From NCBI GenBank assembly GCA_963576565.1, contig OY755042.1, positions 96,652,185-96,716,184 on the forward strand: 64,000 nt of DNA. The letters are read 5' to 3'. Under the pieces are notes generated by a model. It ran no database searches. It was not told where the DNA came from and was given only the letters and a program-made list of their open reading frames with translations. This document shows, one piece after another, positions 57,135 through 64,000 of the stretch (positions within the stretch are counted from its first letter, which is position 1; every line of letters starts with the position of its first letter). Source of the DNA: Aspidapion aeneum (taxonomy: Eukaryota > Arthropoda > Insecta > Coleoptera > Brentidae). The position numbers and the translations under genes are program-made.

Positions 57135-57478
57135 AATAAAAGGGTGGGGGTATATTTCAAAAATTAGAGTTGATGTAAAAATATGGCGTGTGTGATATCA
57201 AACGAAAGGTAATTGCGTCTGGAGTTAAATAAAATACATTTTACTTTTAAAAAAAGGGTGGGGGGTAAATTAAAAAAATTAGTGTTTATGTGGAAATATG
57301 GTGTGTGTGATATCAAACGAAAGGTAATTGAGTCTGGAGTTAAACAAAATACATTTTAGTTTAAAAAAAAGGTGGGGGTAGATTTGAAAAATTAAAGTTT
57401 AAGTCAAAACATGGCTTGTGTGGTATCAAACGAAAGGTAATTGAGTCTGGAGTTCAATAAAATATATTTCAGTTTTTA
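57135..57478. repeat. Tandem ~115-bp repeat, three copies
   Basis: Each unit has GGGTGGGGG, ATATGG-GTGTGTG, ATATCAAACGAAAGGTAATT and GTCTGGAGTT. Copies differ by scattered substitutions. Confidence 0.88.
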
Positions 57479-57539
57479 GTTATTAGCTCACACGTACACT
57501 ATAACTATAGTACCTAGTGTGAGCTTAGGTGCCCATAGA

Positions 57540-57915
57540 TTGGCAGAGTATTTGTAGATATCTCAGAAACTAAAGCTCCTACGAAGTTTTTGGTTATAAC
57601 ACAAATTATTAAACAAAATGTAGTAATTTATTAATTGTCAAAAAACTCATAATTAGCATTAATGGATTTTGACCAAAATCTAATCAGCTCGTGTTGAACA
57701 CTATTTAACCTAAAAATTTTATGAAAATCGATTGGGCGGTTTAGGAGCTATCGTGTTACGGACAGACACACATACACAGACAGACATCATGACGATATTG
57801 CGAGACAGGTCAAAATACACCCAAATAACACATTTTCGGCGTTATCTCAAAAAAAATGTTGTCGTCGAAAATAATACCTTCTCTAGCCATTGCTGCGCGG
57901 GCTAGGAAGGTAAAA
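57540..57915. repeat. Copy of the repeat that hosts the Jockey LINE
   Basis: It shares CTCAGAAACTAAAGCTCCTA, GAGCTATCGTGTTACGG and CCATTGCTGCGCGGGC with 18600-19035. Confidence 0.82.
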
Positions 57916-57940
57916 ATGAATTCAAAAGTCACGATAAATG

Positions 57941-58140
57941 GTCATTTAAACATAGCTACGGCCTTAGGACCAAGATCCCCGCATAGTGTGTGAGTCCACT
58001 TGAAACTCACAGTGCAGCGAACCCAGTCTTCACCTTCGTGGTCATCTAAAAAAAGTCCACCGCAGTAAAAGCACTCCGCATCTTCTTCATCAGACATTGA
58101 GTCGACTGCAGAGTCATCCATATATTGGGCTTCGTCTTAT
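57941..58140 (-). pseudogene. PHD-like zinc-finger tail of a pogo-class transposase
   Basis: The frame reads DSMSDEEDAECFYCGGLFL, GEDWVRCTVSFKWTHTLCG and stops soon after. The spacing C-x2-C, W-x-x-C, W-x-H-x-x-C matches the zinc-binding tail of Tigger/Jerky-like proteins, with the cysteine expected before KW lost. The DDE domain is not found. Confidence 0.5.
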
Positions 58141-58689
58141 TATTAGAGGATTCTCCTAATATGGGGAGCCCTAAATTAGGACTCCCTAATCTCCCCATAA
58201 TAGGAGACCCAGTTCTCTAAGGTTCATAACTTCAAAAAATAAATATCATATTTGTATTATTGAAAATAAACAGGCAGCATTAATGTTGTCTCTACAAAGC
58301 TTCGTTTAATAAAAACACAAGTCATTAATTACTAACCTTACCGTAGCCATTAATTAGAACGGATAACACAAATAAACTTTCTAAATATTTCTATTCAGAT
58401 AACGTGGGCCCATACTTTCATGTTTTTAATAAAACAGGTTATCATTACTGCAATATAGGCAACCGAACATACAATACAAAATACAGTACGTGCGATTGGT
58501 CGTATACCCTGCCCTCATTCTCTGAGATTTTGGATCTCCCCAAATTAGGAAACCTCCCCATATAAGGCGACTTTCCTCTATAGCTCCTAAAAAACTATCG
58601 ACTCTACAAAATAGGTCAAGAGATTCTTGAGTTATGGTAAAAAAGTCCATAGACTTTGTCCCGACCACTTTAACTGTATTTTTATAACT

Positions 58690-60300
58690 TACAATTCAAA
58701 CAACTAAAAATGTTTGGGTTACCGTAATGTACAGTCTGAGACTTTTTAAATTGCCGATTTAGAAAATAAAACGAGTCCTTTTTTAACATTAAGAAAACCA
58801 GTTTGAAACCTAACCAAAAAAAAATTGTAAACCTAACCTCTGTCTGTATATGTACACATTTAACAAACTCTTTTATCTGATATATACACGTAATAAATTT
58901 TAATACAAAAAAGTACCCCTGCAATTTAAAAAGTCTCTAACTGTACCATCGCGTAATTAGCATTTTCCAGTGAGTTTCCTCAATAAAACTCAAATTAACT
59001 TAAAAAAAAACAAGGATGCAAGGAAAAAGAAATAAATATTTTAAAACAAAACGTATTTTCTTGGAAAAGTATAAACCGTGCAATCATAGAATTCCGTAAA
59101 AAATTGTCTTTAATTGTAGGAATACCCCTGAGGAGTGGTTTAAAGTTCAAAAAACTTGAGAAATAATCAAAAATTACAAGAGCCAAAATGGAAATTAGGA
59201 ATTGTATGTTTATTGGAAAACACTGCAAACAACAATATTATAAAATTAAAATAAACTCTAAAAGTAAAGATGCAAATTGTTATGAATAACAAAGATAATA
59301 GTTTTAAATTAGCTATAATAATTTACCCAGTTAAAAAAAAAACCTTAAATCAAGCGAAGTGAAGTCTACGAAAACCAACTAAAGAATGCATTGTAACGAT
59401 TTCCTTGTGAAAACAACCCTGCTCCATACGCACTCATAGCTTGCTGTTGATTCGCCAAAACTCTAATGGTAAAGCGCTTCACAAAAAAAGAGAAAGACTG
59501 TGCTTTAAACGCTCTAGACAAAGAGAAAAGACACCAGCGCAAACTCGAGATGCGTCGACTTAAAAAACCGTTACAAATTAAAATTAGACAGTTACAAAAA
59601 TTGAAAAGAGTTTGTTAAATTTTTTTCCAGTTACAAAATATAAATTATTGTGATGTTAGTGGCTCAAAAGACAGATTAGCCGATCCTGAAAATTAATGCC
59701 TAAAAACAAGTCGCTGCGTTACCATAAATTTTACTTGTTCTTAACCTAGTCTTCTATGTCTATGTCGAAAAAAACATTTTATTATAAATATTTAATATCT
59801 TATTTATAAATGGCAAAAATACCATTTATATTAAAATACCGTTTTGTTACATCTTCCTCTTTTTTTGAATAGGTTGCATGCTCTTCAATGCAGTTTTTAG
59901 TTTTATTTTTAAGCTCCCCTACCAGTTGTTTTAGAGCCTATATCCGCCACTGAGACCTGTTAAATACATTCAACTTTAAATTCTAAATAATTCAAAGAAA
60001 GACAGAAGAAAAAGAATTCGTCTTAGCTATTTAGTTTTAATTGTATCTGAAAAAAGTTACATCATAGCAAAAGGTAGATTTATTTCAACGCGGAAAGTGT
60101 TCAATGGGTCAAAGTTTAATTTCTCGGTTTCACGCCTGCTTTTTGAATCTTAAATTTCTTTTTAATCGAGAGTTTTATCGTTCTATTCATTCGAGTTGAA
60201 ATGTCAGTTCCTTGTATTCTAACCCGGAGGTTTTATATAAATAAACTTTAATGAATTTAACTAGATATTATGTATACTTACTTGTTTGAGTAATCAATTT
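58690..60300. other. Stretch without recognised gene
   Basis: AT-rich sequence with only short frames. 59645-59760 resembles 38290-38420. CCGCCACTG near 59948 may be an old hAT end. Confidence 0.5.
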
Positions 60301-60348
60301 CTTCTTAGAAATAAAATTTCGGACCATTGTCTTTATTTATTTTAAAAC

Positions 60349-60392
60349 GACGTTTCGGTTAGTAAGTATCTCTAACCGTTATCAAGTGTAAA
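60349..60392 (-). ncRNA. Hammerhead-like motif at the second Penelope-like 3' end
   Basis: The minus strand has ACAC, TTGATAA, CGGTTAG/CTAACCG stem II, GAA, ACGT and C. Stem I pairing is weaker (GTTT) than in the first copy. Confidence 0.42.
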
Positions 60393-60440
60393 CTAAACAA
60401 TATAGTCTCTAGGCTACTACTTATACTACTTGGTGTGCAG

Positions 60441-60791
60441 TCAGGTGTGACGGCCCGCCCCCTTTTTAATGATAAGACGCCTGTTTTCCTTAAGGAGTGG
60501 TTTCCATATATTTGGTATGTCCGTGCTTGCTTGACTGAAAACTTCTTTATTCTGCATCATAAACGTAGCTTCAATAAACTTTCGTTTTCGCCAATGCGAC
60601 TCCTTATGTAAAACTTTACCTTCTGACCACTGAATCCTGTGATCATTTGACCATGCATGATCTGCTAAACTGGATTTTTCAATATCCCCTAATTGGGTAG
60701 TTTTTAGATGTTCATTTACTCTAACCTGAAAAGGGCGTTTCGTTTCACCTACATATGATTTACCACACTCACACGGGATTTGGTAATACAT
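60441..60791 (-). pseudogene. Penelope-like GIY-YIG endonuclease fragment
   Basis: A 116-codon open stretch covers the whole nuclease region including [11 protein letters not shown] and the later H-E-S-H-W. The RT is absent, so it cannot be autonomous. This is better preserved than the copy at 25470. Confidence 0.82.
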
Positions 60792-61089
60792 TCCTTATCA
60801 TTTGAGGGATTGTCTGGTTTTGTTTTAGTTACAAAACTTCTTATCGTATTTCCCGAAGAAAATACTGTTTTTATATTGTGTTTAGCTATTCGTCTTATGT
60901 TTTCTGAAATCCCTTGAATCTATGGAATGTTAATAACACCTAACGGATACTACATATAATTTACCACACTCACACGGGATTTGGTAAATACATTCCTTAT
61001 TATTTGAAGGATTTTCTGATTTTATTTGTGTTACAAAACTCCTTATTGTATTTCCTGATGAAAATACTGTTTTTATATATAGGTAAGTC

Positions 61090-61735
61090 TCTGACTATAC
61101 CAAGTTTCAGAAAAACACAGACACAGACAGGGTGTTTTTTAAAATCTTTAACACCCTGTATCTTGAGAACTAAAATTCGTATAAAGATTTTTTCCCAATA
61201 TAGACCCAAGAACTATTTTCTTCAATATAAGCATTATGCAATAACACATACAGTTTTGTATAAAAAAATTAAATTCAATCCTTTCGATTTTGTAAGATAG
61301 GGGTCCAACGAGAAAAAACCATTTATTTTAAATAACGAATGATCTTCCTGCACAAACGCCACTAGTTAAAATAATAAAAAAATGTTATATATAAAAAAAT
61401 GCCCCGTAATATTTAAAAAGTTTGTACAGTCAGGGAATTTTTAAATTGCCGGGATTGTTTTTCTGTCAAAATTTATTATTTAAATATGCCAGAAAAAAGA
61501 GTTTGTTAAATATCTACAAGTACATACAAAAATTAAGTTAACTATTTTTTGGTTCGGTTTAAATTGGTTTTCCTAATTCAGATGGGAAAATGTCCAAGTT
61601 TCAGAAAAATATCTAGATTTAACACCCTGTATCTTTAGAACTGAAGTTCGTATAACGTTTTTTTGTTTCAAAAGGGACACAAGAACTATTTTCTTCAATA
61701 TTAGCATCATGCAATAACACCCTGTATAAGGTTAG
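61090..61735. repeat. Two direct copies of an ACACCCTGTAT repeat
   Basis: AACACCCTGTATCTT, GAACTATTTTCTTCAATAT and CATGCAATAACAC recur in the same order at 61150-61250 and 61620-61730. Confidence 0.7.
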
Positions 61736-61741
61736 TAGAAG

Positions 61742-62841
61742 CAATGGCGGCTGGTGACGTTATAAATTGGGGGGGGGGCAGAAATTTAAATTGCATGAAA
61801 AGTGAGATAAAAAATATTTTCGAAAGAATTTTATTTTAGTATTTTTCAAACAAACAGCTACTTGGTGTAGTTTTTAGTTTATTTGTTTATTGATAAAGTC
61901 CATTCGCTTTTCTTTTTTATGGTCCCGTAGAGCAACATCAAAAATCCCACAGAATTTTAAACAGTCTATTAACCTACTTAAGTATAATATGTCTTATTTT
62001 TGTCACATTTTCATTATGTTCTGTAATGTTTTGCCTATAGGCACTATTTAATTGGCATCTAATATCAGTCTTGCCTAGCATAGAAAATTATATGTGGTTA
62101 TTTAAATGAATACCTCTTACATTCCCTTTGCACGCAGGATCACTTCGTGGATTGTTCATAGCAAGACAAATAAAGCAAAAAAAACATTTTATTTTTCACA
62201 ACCGCACAACCAGTTTTCAGCATCGTATAATTTTATATTAAATTTTCTATTATAGGTTTTTATGGCACACCCCTCGGCATTACTTACACTACAGTTTTGG
62301 TTAATTTTTAGGTCCGGTCTATGTGGCCCTAAAGATTTTATTTGTAATCGAAGTTCATATGTCAACGTTTTTAAATTTGCACAGTTAATTATATAATCGA
62401 CGGTATTTATTTCCATTTTATAAACAAACGATAACAAAAACCAACAATCACATGCGATCAAAACAAACTCATACGTCTAAGAATAGAACCGGCTTCGTAG
62501 CAAGGGCAACGGACGTTTTCGCACGATGATGATGGCCGACTTCAACTAAAACAAACGTTCCTCCCGTCCTCGTTCGAGAACATCCACCCATACCCCGCTG
62601 AAAAACGGGTGAAATTGAAACCTTGCCCAGCTCGGCGCTGCCGGCTTGTAGGTAATTATTTACGCGAAAAAAGTTCACCCAATTAATCGCTTGCTGTTAA
62701 CCACAGATAATAAAAAGAACTAGACAATCATGTCGTATGGGATGATTTAACTTTTTTTAAATAAATCAATTAAAAATACTGTTTGTTGTCTAGTTTTGGG
62801 AGGGTACTGCCTCGTTGCCCTCCCTGTAGCAGCCGCCACTC
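61742..62841 (-). mobile_element. hAT deletion derivative with TTF zinc-finger remnant
   Basis: CAATGGCGGCTG opens and CAGCCGCCACTC closes the unit, flanked by perfect 8-bp duplications AGTAGAAG (61734-61741, 62842-62849). A run of Gs follows the left end. Its right 800 bp match 53526-54304. Confidence 0.88.
61800..62461 (-). pseudogene. hAT transposase remnant (TTF zinc finger and start of DUF4371-like region)
   Basis: The first frame starts near 62461 and reads GPHRPDLKINQNCSVSNAEG, then FNIKLYDAENWLCGCEK. Later, in another frame, KILWDF/CGIFDVALRDHKKEKR appears, the start of the DUF4371-like segment. The catalytic core is deleted. Confidence 0.65.
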
Positions 62842-63110
62842 AGTAGAAGTTAAGTAGTGCATATTTATATTTTTTGTGCTAAAATCAATGAGAAAAGCTT
62901 CTGTGAATTAAAAATATAAATCGTGAGAGCTTGGGAGGTTTTTAATAGCGATGTGACAAAGTTAAAGTTCAACAAGCTGAACTGCCTCGCGACAAAATAA
63001 GGTCGTCTTCGAATAGGTCACGAATCGAACGTGAGAACCTTAGTGCCTATCAAATAAGCCTGCCAAGTGCAATTTATTTCAACGTACTATAATACCTAAT
63101 AAAAAATCAG

Positions 63111-63260
63111 TGGCGTACCCAATAATGTGTCTTGCGCGGGAGGGGGGGGGGCGAGACCCCATAATGACGAATTTTATATCTTTATTCATAAAATATGTCA
63201 AAAATATTTTTTTTTAATTAGTATTGTGTGGAGGCGGGCCCCGGTCCCCCCCTTGCACAA
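63111..63260. mobile_element. Degraded hAT-type MITE, CAGTGGCGTACCC end
   Basis: The left end matches the CAGTGGCGTA family with a G tract inside, and a C-rich tract follows near 63245. The right end and duplication are not found. Confidence 0.5.
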
Positions 63261-63264
63261 CTAA

Positions 63265-64000
63265 CATTTAAAGTTTTCGCGACGACACCCTCACGAGTAA
63301 GAATTTCTAAGAAGTAACCGCAACGTACTCTCGCGACGTCTCAGTATACCATTTAGCGACGTGGTAATTCCCTAAGTGTGGAACCATTTTGCGGTTATTA
63401 CTACTTAGCCACGTGTTTACAGTCACTGTAGTAACGACTACACTACTACGTCGCAGCCAAGAATCTACTACGTCGTAGCGGCTGTTTTTTCCTTAATGGC
63501 GTAAATATGGTGAACACTACAGTAAAGTTTTTTAGTTTGGTTATGGCTATAATGTGTAGTATGTTATCTAAAAGTGAGAGAATTTACTAGCTCAGGACCA
63601 ATATTCAACTGCGACGCAAATTTTTATGTGAAACATGCATCATATTTATTGCAAAAAACCGACGCGCCTGTAAAATTAAATCGTTTACAGATAGCTGATG
63701 GAATTTTTTTGTTGTGGTTTTTGTGGGTATGCTTTCCTAATCGGCAGTTAACTCCAACAAATGGTGTTTAATATGGGCATTTGGTAACCTTCAAATAATG
63801 TGTGTAAAATAGTTTATTTCCTTAATATTGGCTCAAAAAACGAAAATATAAATATCAAATTTTCTAGTTACAACAAACAAACAAACATGGCGTCCCAAAC
63901 AATATTCCCTAATAGTCGAAAGAGTAATTTGAAAGGGGCCTAAGTTGGGGCAACGTAATACGAACCACTTTTATGGCTGTGTTCCCTTTTAGTTTTGGAT
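63265..64000. other. Terminal stretch, CpG-rich patch at 63270-63490
   Basis: Between 63270 and 63490 many ACGTC/GTCGC steps occur, unlike the surroundings, with CTACTACGTCGTAGC near 63461. No gene is supported. A short ATG frame at 63888 is too short to call. Confidence 0.45.

Larger units (their letters stand above)
56033..58578 (-). mobile_element. pogo-like element, GAGGAAAGTCGCC ends
   Basis: GAGGAAAGTCGCC opens it and GGCGACTTTCCTC closes it, each flanked by TA. CTCCCCAAATTAGG motifs recur near both ends. The minus strand carries a zinc-finger tail of the type found on some pogo-class transposases. A hAT MITE and other repeats are nested. Confidence 0.65.
60303..61080 (-). mobile_element. 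Penelope-like element 3' part plus partial second copy
   Basis: The minus strand reads [40 protein letters not shown] and on to [16 protein letters not shown], the GIY-YIG nuclease and tail. 60930-61080 repeats the 60750-60890 stretch (ACACTCACACGGGATTTGG), so a second partial copy lies behind it in the same direction. Confidence 0.85.

Noticed and set aside
57135..57478. Tandem 115-bp units as a CRISPR-like array
   Set aside because: There are no short identical repeats with unique spacers, and the context is a eukaryotic transposon.
63888..63944. ATG with good context reading MASQTIFPNS and a few more codons
   Set aside because: Only 18 codons long, with no splice donor or likeness to guide a call.

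Overview
The window looks like AT-rich (roughly two-thirds A+T) nuclear DNA from an arthropod, most likely an insect and perhaps a beetle with a large genome. This rests on GT-AG introns of up to 9.5 kb, an insect-style secreted lipase, and a dense mix of Jockey- and RTE-type LINEs, Penelope-like elements, hAT, piggyBac, mariner and pogo elements and many foldback MITEs. The species is inference. I see no rRNA, CRISPR array or prokaryotic operon.

I could assemble two complete host genes exon by exon. The first is a + strand, 12-exon gene (19779-38945) for a 554-residue secreted lipase of the pancreatic (neutral) lipase family. It has a signal peptide, an intact Ser202/Asp225/His314 triad and a C-terminal PLAT-type domain. 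Every junction keeps phase and uses GT-AG. Its introns hold most of the retroelement debris of the middle third. The second is a - strand, 4-exon gene (48284 down to 43341) for a 350-residue quinone-oxidoreductase-like protein of the zinc-independent MDR superfamily with a likely mitochondrial presequence.

Layout: 1-14 kb is layered transposons. It includes a 3.4-kb decayed hAT holding a nested piggyBac, a second 2-kb hAT-type element holding a CCCAGGTAGCAA element, several hAT MITEs with 8-bp target duplications, a 372-bp tandem duplication and a LINE split by two MITEs. 14.05-18.49 kb is a nearly full-length Jockey-type LINE with 13-bp target duplications, inserted in a palindromic repeat. 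19.8-38.9 kb is the lipase gene; its introns carry three RTE-like LINE fragments, a Penelope-like element, a Ty3/gypsy remnant and three other LINE remnants. 39.5-41.4 kb is a large foldback element with a perfect GC-rich hairpin. 43.3-48.3 kb is the oxidoreductase gene; its last intron holds two tRNA-like sequences in inverted orientation, a deleted mariner and a foldback element. 48.3-64 kb is mostly repeats: two more CCCA-ended elements with unrelated cores, a pogo-like element with a zinc-finger tail, a deleted hAT with a TTF-type zinc finger, and a second Penelope-like copy.

The most interesting signal is a small RNA-like architecture seen in three otherwise different repeat families (Penelope-like 3' ends, a motif near 5.4 kb, and both arms of the 45.8-46.5 kb foldback). 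Each has a short stem I, a hammerhead-like CUGANGA box, a stem II hairpin, and GAA followed by a palindromic stem III (ACGU, ACCGGU or AGCGCU), then C and the stem I partner. This is what a minimal, dimerising hammerhead ribozyme would look like. The second is a trio of elements ending in CCCA..AGCA with different central payloads.
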